Numbered from the stretch's first letter, positions 1-12,009 are shown. The stretch is DNA of 64,000 nucleotides from Rhizophagus irregularis (GCF_026210795.1 NC_089444.1:1788501-1852500), one strand, 5' to 3'. Made by a program: numbers and translations. The notes: generated by a model from the sequence alone, not told the origin.

Positions 1-545
1 TAACGTTAGAGAAAGCATTAAACCTATTAAAGTCAATTCTTTCACAACATGCTTTCTATGGACGTGAAGCATAACTCAGCCCAAAGATTTTCCTCACAGA
101 TGATTCAAGCGCAGAGCGGAATGCGTTAGAATTATGTTGGCATGAAAGTAATAATTCCATTTTGATTTATTGTTAATATATACCAATAATGATTTTAAAT
201 TAATTATTTAATACTAATGAATGATTTTAAATCAATTATTTAATTTAATGTTTTTTTGAACAATAGAATAACAATTTTTTTATTAGGTTTATTAATTATT
301 TAATTTAATATTTTTTTTTTATAATTTTATTTAATCAAATATTTTTTTATTAATTATTTATTCAAATTTTATTTATTCAATAAATTAAACGATTGAAATT
401 AATGATTTTTTTTATAAATTAATTTTTTATTGTAATTTGAAAGGTATTCGCCTTCTCTGCACTTTTTATGTCTTGCAAGCGTTTTGGAGGTAGTTGCACA
501 ATTCGAAGCATTATATCAATAAAGCAGATCATGAACCCATCATGT
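1..545. other. AT-rich stretch, no gene seen
   Basis: Low-complexity AT-rich sequence. I see no convincing reading frame in it; the short minus-strand frame at 419-640 lies opposite the start of the Mutator-like relic. Confidence 0.6.
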
Positions 546-547
546 AA

Positions 548-1808
548 AAGATGAAGGAAATTCTTTATGCACCTTCGGATTTGGAAATGCATAAGTATTA
601 CTGTGAATTTAAGCAAAGATTTTATAGTCAATATCCTCAATTACATAAACACTTTGAACTCATGTGGGTGCGTCGTAATATATGGGCTCTATCATTTTGT
701 TCTGAACTTCATATTTGAGGAAACAACATGAATAATTATATTGAAAGAAGTTTCAGAATAATAAAAGATATAGTATTTGCAAGAATACAAGCGTATAATT
801 GCGTATAAGTTTTTCAATTCATCACTCAAAACATGGAGAGGTTCTATTCACTTCGGTTGTTAAATTTTACACATAGACGTCCAGGATACTTGCGAATAGC
901 AAAACACTTTCTATGTCCAGGATGGGATACTGTGAATATGGATTCTATCAAAAAGCATAGCATAGAAAATGAATTCTTTGTAGAAAGTGTGAATAACTCC
1001 AGTCATTTCTATACCGTAAATAGTGAGATTGGAACCTGTACTTGTCGAATTGGGATAACCGGTGCACCTTGTAATCATCAAGGTGCAGTTTCAGTAAAAT
1101 TTCATATATCAATGTTTAACTTTATACCATCTTTGACTTCTAATAACTGTATAATTTATGCTTACATTGCAATCGGTAAGAAAATAATTAAAAAGTAAAT
1201 TTTGTGATTCCACATTAATTTTAATTTTTTTCCTTTAGGTTATACTGCAGAGGACAGTTCCTTTTACGCATCATTACATGCAGAATTTATTCCACAAGAC
1301 CGAGAAGGTTTATAAATGGAAATAACAACGCCAAATAGCAATTTAACTATCGAGTATAGGTAAATTCTTCCTTAATAATTTGGTATAAAATTACAAATTC
1401 TTATTTAAATACTTTATTTTGTAGTGAATCAAATAAAAATGTCAAGGATGATATTACCACATTTATCAATTTTTTGGAAGAAATCAAGGAAGATATTCAA
1501 ATAGATGCGCACAATTACATACTGCACTAAACAAATTTGCAGAACGTTATAAAGCAGGAAAATTGAAATCTATCCCGTGGTTAGTGTTCTTTCTTTATGA
1601 TATTAATCGTGAGTTGGACCCAGCAGTTAATATCAGAAGTGGATTTATGATTCGCGTGCAAGTTGAATCTGTAAAACGATGAAAAACAAAAGGATCGAAA
1701 CGTAAGCGAAAACCATTTTCCATTACTAATAATAAGGAAAATCTGGAAAACTCAGACCTTCATCAGATCATTCCAGGTCGAAAAACAAAGAAAATTGGCA
1801 AAAAGTAA
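548..1808 (+). pseudogene. Mutator-like (MULE) transposase relic with SWIM zinc finger
   Basis: Decayed C-terminal half of a MULE-type transposase. In one frame from 548 the text reads KMKEILYAPSDLEMHKYY and continues to NIWALSFCSELHI, then a stop, then GNNMNNYIERSFRI; this is the usual region before the SWIM finger. The SWIM motif (CxCx-n-CxH) is seen near 1036-1085 as TCTCRIGITGAPCNHQGA inside the open frame 833-1198. Further homologous-looking pieces follow after two candidate GT-AG introns, ending in a Lys-rich tail and a stop at 1806-1808. At least one internal stop near 716 and a frameshift near 800 break it. The N-terminal FAR1 domain and the catalytic core are not in the window. SWIM plus the RGNN-like motif makes the MULE assignment fairly firm; activity is very unlikely. 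Confidence 0.75.
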
Positions 1809-2155
1809 CATAATCTGAGCCAACGTTTTATACTTATATTTTATAATAATAATTACACATTTATATGCGATAGCATTTATTTTTATCAATTATAAGGGTT
1901 TATACATCCTATAATTAAAATATTTTTTTAACAAATAAATTTAATTTTTCACATTTTTAATGTTATTAATTATTATATATTATTATTAAAAACTCGAAAT
2001 TAAAATTTATAAAAAAAGAAAAGAAATCCAGCACGATATGGAGGATTTGTTTATCGGCGTGACACGATTTTTCTGATTAATAAATCACGTGATTGTAGCC
2101 GTGGCGCTGTGGCCGTGCCATTAACCTGGCACACAATACAGACGTGCCTGAAATG

Positions 2156-2774
2156 GTCGAAATTACGTCATAGTCATATGATTTTATAGTAAACAATAAT
2201 ATTAAAATTCAAAGTTAACGAACTCCGCATCCAGTAATTCGATTTTTATGATCTTTACACGGTTGGATTCAGCTCATCGAGAGGATTCCAATGATATGTA
2301 TTTCATATTTGTAGCATCAATATTGACGGAGTTATTCACGTTTAAAATTTGGTATTAAATAGTCATAATTTTTATAGTAAATAATAATTTTAAAATTCAA
2401 AGTTAATGATCTCCGCATCCAGTGATTCGATTTTTATGATCTTTACGCAGTTGGATTCAGCTCATCGAGAGGATTCCAATGATATGTATTTCATATTTGT
2501 AGCATTAATATTGACGGAGTTATTCACGTTTAATTTGGTATTAAATAGTCTTATAATTTTTATAGTAAATAATAATTTTAAAATTCAAAGTTAACGATCT
2601 CCGCATCCAGTGATTCGAAATTTGATCTTTATGCAGTTAGATTCAGCTCATCGAGAGGATTCCAATGATATATATTTCATATCTGTAGCATCAATATTGA
2701 CGAAGTTATTCACGTTTAAAATTTTATATTAAATTATAATTATAAAAATCACATGACTATGATGTAATTTCGAC
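2156..2774. mobile_element. Small inverted-repeat element with three internal tandem repeats
   Basis: The ends are inverted copies of each other over about 31 bp (2156-2186 against 2744-2774; core GTCGAAATTACGTCATAGTC). The interior is almost entirely three tandem copies of a unit of about 187 bp, starting near 2203, 2391 and 2578. Each holds a TCATCGAGAGGATTC-type block and a CAATATTGACGGAGTTATTC block. No reading frame of note. Best read as a non-autonomous MITE-like element; the superfamily is not resolved because I see no clear target duplication. Confidence 0.6.
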
Positions 2775-2970
2775 TATTTCGACTTTAATTTCAACTTTTG
2801 ACCTTCCCAAGTCAAAATATTTCTACTTTTGGGCTTTAATTTCGACTTCATGTATAGTTGGTTAAGCAAACTCAAAACCTACCTTTATATATATTGTTCG
2901 GGTCCTATCATAATAGATATTTTCAAACAATAAAAATAATTATTTTATGTCAGAGTTTGTATTACCATCT

Positions 2971-3298
2971 TTAAATGCAAATATATCAAGATTCACTGAT
3001 CCGTTTTCTATAATTTTAAGCTCGTTGGAAAGCCCTTGTTCTGGACTTTATAGGCGAAAAAAGAGCTCGCCAATTGAATAATTAGATCCAGAGATATTTA
3101 CGTTTAAAGTTAAGGTATAAACTTTTTAACATGCTTAAATGCAAATATCTTGGGATCCACTGATCTATTTTGTATAAATTTAGGCTCTTTGGAAAGCCCT
3201 TGTTCTGGTCTATATGAACGAAAAAAGAGCTTGCCGATTGGATCACTAGATCTGGAGATATTTACGTTTTAAGTTGAGATATAAATTTTTAACATATA
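2971..3298. repeat. Two tandem copies of a 164-bp repeat
   Basis: Two direct copies begin at 2971 and about 3135, each starting TTAAATGCAAATAT and containing TTGGAAAGCCCTTGTTCTGG and GAGATATTTACG. Divergence is moderate. No coding potential seen. Confidence 0.7.
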
Positions 3299-3419
3299 TA
3301 GTAAGTGCTAAGAATCATTAAATAAAAATTTTTTAATACTTATTCCCAATTTACTGTATATTATATAGTATTTTATATAATAAAAATGTAATAAAATTAA
3401 TATTTTAATTAAAGGTAAA

Positions 3420-3560
3420 CAAATCAGCCCATATGTTTGGCTAATTATTAACCAATAGAATTTAAGAAAAAAGTAAGGTAAAAACTATTAGTAAAAGGTC
3501 AATTTTCTACGGTGACCTTTATTATAAGTAAGCGGGGTTCTGGTTCAACCTCATCCCAAA
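3420..3560. repeat. Dispersed repeat, inverted copy at 38690-38830
   Basis: The stretch with AATTTTCTACGGTGACCTTT followed by ATTATAAGTAAG is found in the opposite orientation near 38700-38820, with about one mismatch in ten. It sits in an AT-rich interval (2775-4027) in which I see no gene; the frame at 3762-3956 has no family features. Confidence 0.55.
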
Positions 3561-4182
3561 AAATATAAAAAGCTCACTTCTGATCCTACATTTAAGAGTC
3601 GAAGAATTTTTACAGAGAACTTAGTGGCAGTTCATAGTTGCAAAACAGAAGTTACATATGGGCCGATTTGGCTCACATCACTAATAAATAAAAGTGATAA
3701 ATGTGAATTTGATCGACATGTCAATATACAAAAATAGTGAAAATAGTAATAATATCAAATAATGCATGATGACGTATATTTTGATTTTGCTTTTAAGCCA
3801 ATTGTCAAAGATTTCGCACACTTGCAAAACTTGATTTCTCAATGTCAAAGCCTGTCGGGAATTGGTTTGGAATTGGTTTTTTTTGGAAGGAATTTATTTT
3901 TTTTGGAAATGGTAAGTGGTAATGTAAAATTATTTAATAGAAAGGTTATTTGGTAAAATGGCAAAAATAACTCTTATTACGTTAGAAAAAAACAAAAATA
4001 ATATGTTTTCATATATTTATTAGATAACATTAATTCGTGATACGTGAGTCAACTGCAAAAAAATGTCGATCATTATTATAGATCAACGGTGATAATAGTT
4101 GTTATTAATTTCACACTATCTGAGAATCTCGCACTTTTTAAATAATACCATCTCAAACTATTAGTCAAATACGTGTTAAATA

Positions 4183-4728
4183 ATGGGTAAACGAAAAGAA
4201 TATCAAGTTAGTTTAGTTTCTCTTGGCTTTATAGACGAAAACTTACATTATGGACCATTTTCTCGAGATTGGTGGGAAACGCGATGCGTAAAAAATATAA
4301 CTAAAACTCCAATATTATATCCTATTCGTATAAATATGAAAACTTTAGTTATTCTTCAAAATATACAATTTTTTGTTACTGTTATTCAAGGCCATATTGG
4401 TTCTTTGCAACAACCAGGATATATTTGTGAAGCAGGAGATCTAAAAAGCGCTGTTTTTAATAATCCTTCAGGTGCCATAACTACACTTTATCAACAACTT
4501 TTTAAAAATAACACACGATTTTCTGGTTCTCTTATTATGGGTCATGATAAAACAGAAATTGGAGAAAAACTTTTAAAGGATGTTAATTTTCGTCCATTTT
4601 GTTGTTGTCTTGGAAAATTCTGGTTATTTGTATATGGAATTGGTATATCTTCAGATGAACAATTATATTATGCGGGTCCAGGTTTTAGATCATCTTTTTA
4701 TTATTCAATTGGAGCAAAGAAAAAATGA
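4183..4728 (+). CDS. Upstream open frame, likely N-terminal part of the transposase gene
   Basis: A 181-codon frame ending in TGA at 4726-4728. It is in the same frame as the next gene, and the 15 codons between the TGA and the ATG at 4774 (beginning TLFVQEINKKN) are open. The simplest reading is one gene with a single in-frame TGA, from mutation or readthrough; the alternative is two separate proteins. The product has a GKRKE start, a C-rich RPFCCCLGKFW segment and no domain I recognise. Confidence 0.55.
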   Translation: MGKRKEYQVSLVSLGFIDENLHYGPFSRDWWETRCVKNITKTPILYPIRINMKTLVILQNIQFFVTVIQGHIGSLQQPGYICEAGDLKSAVFNNPSGAITTLYQQLFKNNTRFSGSLIMGHDKTEIGEKLLKDVNFRPFCCCLGKFWLFVYGIGISSDEQLYYAGPGFRSSFYYSIGAKKK

Positions 4729-4773
4729 ACTTTATTTGTACAAGAGATAAATAAAAAAAATTCAATTATAAAA

Positions 4774-7457
4774 ATGTATCAAGATTTTGAATTACGATAT
4801 ACATATACTGGTAATAGTCCTAATGATGTGTGGCAAAAAGTTGGCGTATTACAAGAACATAGAGGCGTTGATTTATTTGGAATCAGTCACCCTCAAATTC
4901 ATACATTTATTCAAACACAACTTATACCAAGATGTCCACCTGATGAATGGCATTTTATTAATAAAATGCAAGCTTTATGGAATTATCACTTGCGAAAATT
5001 TACATTAGCTTCTATTAAATGGAATGAATTTTTTATTGAATGGTATAATGAAACGAAAACTGTAGTTGAAATTACCACCTCTTTAAAAAAATTATATCCA
5101 CCAAACTATATAATTAAAGAAAGAGAAATGCGTGCGTGGCGAACAATGCTAAATCATGCAGGATGTACCAACATCACACCTTATACAAGAGATGTATCTC
5201 CAGTAAGTTATTGAGAAAATAAATTATGAATTTTACAACATATTATTTACTTACTTGCATTTTTTAGTATGAATTTTGGACGCGATCTGGAGATCCATCA
5301 TGTGATCGTGAAATTTTACATTTTTTATATACGTTAGAATTTTTGCATCCATTTCCTGGACAGTATCGCAATGATGGGGATATTTTCTGGAACTGCTTTC
5401 ATCAAGCACTAGAAGCTAATAAAAAAGGTTATGATGGGAAAAGAAGAATTCTCTCTATTATAGCTGAAAAATTTTCTTATAATATTTTGATGGAAAAATT
5501 AAAAGTAAGTATATATGATTAAATGTACGTAAAAAAATTTTGGAATTATATTTACCTTCATAAATTGTGTAGATTGCACAAGGTACAATTTTTGAGGCGA
5601 AAAAATATGCAAGAATTAATGGTCCTGGTTGTGTAGTAATAGAAAAGCCCATCAGAAAAGTCAAAAGAATTACCTCCGAACAAAAACAACAATTTGATTC
5701 ATTTTTTCAAGATAAAGCTCATGTTATTATGAGTTCTTATAAAACAGATGCTAAAACAGGACAACCAGTAGTTTATTTAAAAAATACAAAAAACTTATTG
5801 TGGGAAAAATTCAAAGAAAATTTTCCAAATGGAATTAAACGCATAACCTTTTACACTCAACTGATAGGTCGTCAATATATTTACCGAGAAGATCTTGGAG
5901 GATTATGTTTTACATGTAGTACATATGGGTATGAAACGTTTGAAGAAATTATAAATCTAATAAAAGAAAAAATAAATGATGTTGAATTACAGGTAAAAAT
6001 AAAATTTATTATGAAAGTTTTGATATATTCATTATATTAATAAATGTGTTAAATGGCGTTAATTTTGCATAAATATACATATATACTAATCTTAAATAAT
6101 GAATTTTAGGATATTTTTTCTCAACGCTGCCATTTTTTAAAATGCTATTTAAAAAAAGAATATGAAGAACATTTAGTTGTAACTGGTCATGGAATAACAT
6201 CTCATGACCCATGCATAAACCATTGCTTGTTATATGCATTTGGTGAATGCAATACCCCTCATACCCATGTTTGTAATGAATGTCAAAAAATATTCCAATT
6301 TTTTCAGGATTTAAAAAATAATTTAGGTTTATCTTACCATGAAGAAATTCAAGAATATCAAAATCGTATACTTTACTATCTTGCACATCAAACTAGAAAG
6401 ACTTATTTGAATGCACAGTTTAATGCAGCTCTTCTGGATTTAAATGAAGATAGCGCACTATTAGTTGTTGATTATAAAATGAAGATATTGCCCAAAACTG
6501 CACGTGAAACTAAACAAGAATTTTTTGGAAAAAAGGGTTGGGCACTACATACAGTTTTATTGTATACTAAACCCAAAGAAAGTTTTGAAATCAACATACA
6601 AGCTATAGATCATTGGTCTACAGATGCTCGCCAAGATGCATGGTTTTCTGCATGTTCGTTGCATTCTGTAATTGAAAATTTAGACATTAAACCAAAGTGG
6701 ATTAGTATAATTTCTGATAATGGTCCACATTATCATAATTCAGAACTTATGATTATTATGAGTAAATGGTATGAGTGGTATGGAATTCAAGTAAAAAAAT
6801 GGATATTTCTTGAAGCAAGTAAAGCTAAAACCACTGTAGATTCGCATCACGCTCAGGTTTGCATTTTTTTTTTTTTTTGAAAAAAAAAAATAAATAAAAA
6901 CTTACTGTGACTAATAAAAAATTAGATATCACTTTCTATAAAACGATATATTCGAATTGGAGGAGAAATTCAAGAGGGTAGTGATATCACATCAGCTATC
7001 AAGAATATTGCTGGCACTTCAGTTGCCCATATAGAACCAAATCAAATTAAAGGTGAGCGCTATTTTTATTTTTTATAATGAAGAAACATTCACACTAATT
7101 AATAATAACAATTTATTAACAGAAAATAAAGGAAAATCTATGACTATACCAGGTATATCCAATTGGTTTGAGTGGACCTGGCCAATTGAAGGTGAAGATG
7201 CGGGATATATAAAAGCACGAGCTATGCCAAATGTTGGAAAATGGACATTATTTTCTCCCGCTCATATTCAAAAATTATTGAAGGGTGAAATTAATCAACC
7301 ATCACCACAAGTATCTGAAACAACAAAGCCCAAATCTCCATGGAAAATACCAATTCCACATTCGTCAGGTAAAGTGGCAAATATTGGTTCAACAAACTAC
7401 AATAAAATTGCACAAAAATTTCGCCAAAAATTTACTAAAAATTTTTCAGGATATTAG
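4774..7457 (+). CDS. Putative RNase H-like (DDE/D) transposase of an unclassified fungal family, six exons
   Basis: Introns fit at 5203-5267, 5505-5572, 5993-6109, 6857-6925 and 7053-7122, all GT-AG; the exons sum to 764 codons plus stop. The N-terminal part is rich in Trp/Tyr (NDVWQKVG, EFFIEWYNE); a Cys/His cluster (CINHCLLYAFGECNTPHTHVC) lies around residues 390-410. The C-terminal part has the order expected of a DDE core: VVDYKMKILPKTARETK, then HWSTDARQDAW, then IISDNGPHYHNSEL, then LEASKAKTTVDSHHAQ. The Asp of VVDYK, the Asp of SDNG and the Glu/Asp of the last block are candidate catalytic residues; this is inference, not alignment. It lies inside matched inverted ends with a second gene downstream, which fits a transposase. 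I recall many similar proteins in Rhizophagus, but no named superfamily is certain. Confidence 0.7.
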
Positions 7458-7582
7458 TCATTTTCATCAATAAAATATTAGACTTCCCAATACCACTTAT
7501 CGCACTTACTTCACATAATATCTTATTATGTAAAAACTTCATTTATATTGTTATATCCATATATCTCCAATAATATACCAAT

Positions 7583-8229
7583 ATGCTAGGAATTTGTCCA
7601 AAAAGATTGCCACTACAAGAATTAACAAATGAATTGCAAAATCGAAAAGTTGATTATGGAAATCAAAATAAAAGACAAAAATTAGTAGAAATTTTGGATA
7701 AAGAATTGACACATGAAACCTTGGAAAAGAAAGGTAATTACATTATTATTTGTGATACTTCACCTGTTATGAAATTTTTTTAACTTCATTTTATATTTAG
7801 AATCATGTTTGAGAAATCGTAGTATGTTGCATAAAGAATATACTACAAGGTAAATCTGGTAACATTTTTTTTCAAAGAGTCTACATAAATTGAATATTTG
7901 TGCATTGTAGACTTTCAGATATAACTGAATTTCCATTATCAAGTGGTTGGGCAATGAAAGAAGTTCAAAAATATGGAAAAAAAGGTGGAGGAAAACGTAT
8001 AAAAAAAAGTATTTCAGCTGTTTTAGAAGAGTGTTTTTTGGCTGGAAATGTTGACAAGAGTTACCGAATGACTGCTCAAGATATGTGGAATTTATTGACT
8101 TTAAAAGCACAAGAAGGAGAAATTGAGAGTTCAGACATACCGAAAGTAACTACTATACAAGGCTGGATAACCCGTTACGCAGTACAGTTACGTGAAAAAA
8201 GTGCCCAAATGGTACTTGAAGAAGCTTAA
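7583..8229 (+). CDS. Small second gene of the 4.5-kb transposon, three exons
   Basis: Exons 7583-7733, 7801-7849 and 7911-8229 join in frame to 172 aa with GT-AG introns. It starts MLGICPKRLPLQELTNELQ; the middle has a basic stretch KYGKKGGGKRIKKSISAVLE and the end a helical region (TIQGWITRYAVQLREKSAQM). A SAP-like opening (LPLQELTNELQNRKVDYGNQ) and the basic patch suggest DNA binding; this is inference from composition. It lies 125 bp after the transposase gene and 300 bp before the right inverted repeat. It could be an accessory transposition protein or a separately spliced end of the same gene. Confidence 0.6.
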
Positions 8230-8549
8230 AACCAGAGTATATTTACACTTCAAGTACTTATAGTATAGTAATTTTAGGCGAGAATCTGGTGAAGCGTCAA
8301 ATAAAAATAAAAAATTTTTTAAGAAAATTTTTTTAAAAAATATATTATTAATAACTTCACACTAAATGTCATGTATTACAAACGCTTTACTAAATTTAAA
8401 TTAAGGTTAACCATAGTTACTCAAGGATGGAAAACTGTGTTCTACTAAAAATTGATTAATGATCGACAAAAATTTGCACCAAAATTGAATATAAATTTTT
8501 TGCAGTTGACTCACGTATCACGAATTAATGCTTTTAAAAAAAGAAAAAA

Positions 8550-8880
8550 TGTATTTGTAACAGCCTGTTACATATCTTATTTGTAACATCTTTTTTTTAT
8601 TTTTTTTTAATAATAAATTTAATATGTGTTTCACAAATAAAATTTTTATATGCAAAATTTAATTTGGAAAACTTTTACTTAATGTACTTAAGACAGTTTC
8701 ATAGACAAAATTTTAAGTTATAAGCAGTTTCTTGAAATTTTTTAAAAAATTCTTTTGTCTTAGTTACACAACTGATCTTTTGTTTTTGTTTACATTACAT
8801 CTGATCTTAAATTTTAATTGGATAAAATTGGGGTTGTTACAAATAAGACGCGTAACAGACTGTTACAATTAGATTTATCC
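8550..8880. mobile_element. MITE-like inverted repeat with TGTAACAG ends
   Basis: TGTAACAGCCTGTTACATAT plus CTTATTTGTAACA near 8555 recurs inverted near 8837-8870 with few mismatches (TGTTACAAATAAGACGCGTA). Each arm holds a short palindrome, TGTAACAG.CTGTTACA. About 330 bp long, non-coding. It lies directly outside the right end of the 4.5-kb transposon. Confidence 0.6.
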
Positions 8881-9490
8881 TTAAAAAAAATTTTTTTATT
8901 ATTGTAATTTTAATTCTTATTTATTTTATTACAGGTTTTTTTGGACGTTCTGTGTTATTTTATTTACTACCTTGATGAGATTATGTACCATATCTTTAAA
9001 GAGTTATAACTATAGATAAACATGCTGAGTTTAGATAATTTTAGTATTATAAAAAAAAGTCTTGTTTGTCCTCTTAGAATATTAAAAATTATTTAAATTG
9101 GATTATAGGAAACTTGGATAATAATTTTTGAGCATATTATAATATTTATTTATAGTTTTCGTGATTTCTCGGTCTCCTGTTATTCATTTTGAACAATTTT
9201 ACTTTATAAAAATAGATATAATTGTTGTTTTCAAGTGGTTTATAAAATAATTCTATTTATTATGAAATTTGTGTGATTAAAATTATAAAATTTTTTTTCT
9301 TTGAATTCTTTTAACGAAATTTTTTTAAAGTTCGTATTTATTGATCACTACGCACATGAAATTTGACCAATAAACAGACTTTAGCTATGGTGATAAATGT
9401 GATAATAATCGACAACCCACAGGTGACATAATTGAAGTAAGACAAATCGGCCTATATGAATCTTAACTATCCTTCATATATTGGCATGTG
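8881..9490. other. AT-rich interval, no gene seen
   Basis: I find no convincing frame or repeat. The last 70 bases may belong to the upstream part of the polymerase relic (GDIIEVRQIGLYES in one frame near 9421). Confidence 0.5.
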
Positions 9491-10079
9491 TGTTCTCGAT
9501 CTTAGTAAGCTGTGCATGTATCAATTTTACTATGATACTCTCAAGGCTAAATATAAGGATAAGGTACGATTATGCTATACTGATACAGATTCACTTTTTA
9601 TGCAAATTTAAACTGAGAACATCAACTGATCAACACAGATCTTATAAATATGACAGACCAATTTGATTTCAGTGATTATTTTATTGATTATTCTAATTCG
9701 TTAGGCAATAGAAGAGAAAAGATTGCAGAAAATACGAAAGTTTCAGAATTATTTAAAGATGAATGCAATGACATAATAATTGCAGAATTTATTAGCCTTC
9801 GTCCTAAAATGTATTCCATTCTCAAAGTAGAAGATGATATTACTAATCCAAAATATAGAATTAGCAAAGTCAAAGGTATACCTTTAAAAGTGGTTAAAAA
9901 AGAGTTCCACTATGAACAATATAATAGAATACTCTTTGATCCTAATCATATGGATAAGGTTACCTTTCTTACGATCAGATCAGACAAACATAGCATCCAT
10001 ACAGTGGAAATGTCAAAAGTTGGATTATCCCTGATGGATGATAAAAAATGGATTGCATCTGATAATATAACTACATATA

Positions 10080-11407
10080 CACTACTTGGAAAAAAGTAGG
10101 CGGACACCATATTTATTAATTACTCAAAAACGTACATAATAAGTGGGGTCAAAATTTTAAATTTTATTAGTTAAACCATATACAAAACTAATATTTAGTT
10201 GGCCATCCATTATTCTTAATACACGCCTCAACCCTGCGTGGCATACTTTCAATTAAATTAATTAACGTATTATTAGGAATTTGATTCCATTCTTCATGTA
10301 AAGCACACTCCAATTCTCTCACATTTTTTGCAGGATTGGGACGTTTTCTAATGCGCCTTTCCAGCTCTGACCATAGGTGCTCAATAGGATTTAAGTCAGG
10401 TGACTGACTCGGCCAATTTTCTAAAATTTTAACCTTTTTTGTTTCTATCCATTTTTTAACATTTTTAGCGGTGTGGACAGGGGCATTATCATCTTGGAAT
10501 AAATAACCTCGTCCATTATAATTATTATTAATAAATGGAAGTAAATGTGATTCGAGTATTTGTATATAGTCACGATGGTTCATTTTACCATTAATTTTTA
10601 TTAGCGGCCCTAACCCCTTTCCCCTTTCCTCAGAAACAACCCCACATCATTACACCTCCACCACCATGTTTTATTGAAGGAACCATGTTTTTAACATTAA
10701 ACCTTGTTCGGGGGTTCTCCAAACACGACCTGGACCATCATTTTTAAATATAGTAAAGCGGCTTTCATCGCTCCAAATAACTGACTTCCATTTTCTAACA
10801 GACCAGTCTTTCCTTTCAATACACCAGTTTAAACGATTTTCTCTTTGTTTATCATTAAGAAGAGGTTTGAATGCTGGAATACGTGAAAAAATATTAAGTT
10901 CATGCAAATTTTTCCTTATAGTCTTGGTAGTAACTTGTAGTCCAGTTTTCTCTTGAAAATTATTTTTTATTTGTTCAGCTGATTGACGATTATTTGTTTT
11001 GACAATTTTTTTTAATGTTTTTTGGTGTTGGCAATTTAAAAGTTTAGGATGACCACTTCGTGGCTGAGTTTCAAGACTTTTTCCTTCACAAAAGATTTGA
11101 ATAGTTCGGTAAACTGCTGTTCTAGACAAGCCAAGCATTTTAATAATTTTTTGTCTGGTGGCGCCACCTTTAAATAGACCAATAATCTGGTTGCGTTCAG
11201 CTTCCGTTAAATCATACATGGTGCGAAGTAGTACAAAATCCTAATTTGTCGATCACATTTGATGGTTGTCTATAAATGAAATAACAATTACGTCATTGTT
11301 TATTTATACCATAAACTATCACGTGATAAAATTTCAGCCCAAATTATTATGTACATCTTGGAGTAATTAATAAAATATGACGTCCGCCTACTTTTTTCCA
11401 AGTAGTG
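10080..11407 (-). mobile_element. Tc1/mariner element, 1328 bp, TA duplication
   Basis: The ends are inverted repeats starting CACTACTTGGAAAAAAGTAG and matching over about 60 bp with a few differences. The TA dinucleotides at 10078-10079 and 11408-11409 are the target duplication. The element carries one transposase gene on the minus strand and has landed inside a polymerase relic. Confidence 0.9.
10188..11219 (-). pseudogene. Tc1/mariner transposase, broken by a frameshift and a stop
   Basis: The N-terminal frame (10671-11219) starts MYDLTEAERNQIIGLFKGGA, a paired-type helix-turn-helix; a second HTH follows and the first catalytic Asp is in VIWSDESRFTIF. The C-terminal frame (10188-10583) has FQDDNAPVHTAKN and SQSPDLNPIEHLWSELE, giving the second Asp and the final acidic residue. 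Between them a shift near 10685 and an in-frame TGA after WGCF separate the halves. Length and motif order match a full Tc1 transposase, so the loss looks recent. Confidence 0.88.
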
Positions 11408-11763
11408 TACATATGGTTATAACCATTAGAATAAACTAAGTAAAGAGGCAGAAGGTAGTATAGTATTTAAAGGGATTATTAGTAATTGTTCACAAATAAA
11501 GTATTTTTTAGGTCCATCTGTCAACTGATACATAACCGGCTACCCATCAATAACTGTTGAAAATTTAATTGTAAAATTTTAGTAGATCATCATATTAGGT
11601 CTGTGATATGTTTTCAGTAAGTATCTAATGGAAGACGTGCCAGAAATCAGCTGATTTCTCTCAATTAGTAGCCCCCCATCTCTATCTGATTGAAATCTAA
11701 TTGGCTAAAAAAATTATTATTATTAAATATTAAATATTATATATAATAATTAGTATTATATAA

Positions 11764-12000
11764 TTATCTTGGCTTCTAGTAATTCAATTTGAACAAACTT
11801 TTTTTTGTTTTGTAAAGCTAGATTTATAGAACTAAATGGATGCTATAAATTAAAAAAAAAGTTTATTAAAATTGGATCACTAGAAGTCAAGATAATTGTG
11901 TTATAATAATTATTATAATATAAATACAAATATCTTGGCTTCTAGTGATTCAATTTGAACAAACTTTATTTTGTTTTGTAAAGCTAGATTTGTAGAGCTA
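11764..12000. repeat. Hairpin repeat, ATCTTGGCTTCTAG family
   Basis: ATTATCTTGGCTTCTAGTAA at 11763 pairs with its inverted copy ending near 11896, forming a hairpin of about 130 bp. A third direct arm begins near 11932 (TATCTTGGCTTCTAGTGATT). A related hairpin lies at 36240-36375. Non-coding. Confidence 0.6.
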
Positions 12001-12009
12001 AATAAGAGC

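Larger units (their letters stand above)
4028..8530. mobile_element. Complete 4.5-kb DNA transposon with 35-bp terminal inverted repeats
   Basis: The left end at 4028 reads CATTAATTCGTGATACGTGA and continues GTCAACTGCAAAAAA; the exact reverse complement closes the element at 8530. The inner sequence TGTCGATCATTA also recurs inverted near 8450-8466. Between the ends lie two plus-strand spliced genes (4183/4774-7457 and 7583-8229) with small gaps. Target duplication is not obvious (flanks AGATAA and CTTTTAA). The first gene has features of an RNase H-like transposase, so this is a near-intact class II element of a family I cannot place with certainty. Almost perfect ends imply recent movement. 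Confidence 0.8.
9492..11429 (+). pseudogene. Family-B DNA polymerase C-terminal relic, Polinton/Maverick-like, split by a Tc1 element
   Basis: From 9492 a frame reads VLDLSKLCMYQFYYDTLKAK and then CYTDTDSLFMQI; YTDTDS is motif C of the family-B polymerase palm. A stop and frameshift near 9610-9650 follow. The next frame, 9650-10099, continues with FISLRPKMYSILKVED and KGIPLKVVKKEF, typical of Polinton or linear-plasmid polymerases. The frame runs into a Tc1 element inserted at a TA; skipping the insert, the frame reaches YGYNH and stops at 11427-11429. Exonuclease domain and motifs A and B are absent, so this is a 5'-truncated remnant. A mitochondrial-type plasmid origin is the alternative. 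Confidence 0.7.

Noticed and set aside
3762-3956. Open frame of 64 codons
   Set aside because: AT-rich, no family pattern, no splice context.
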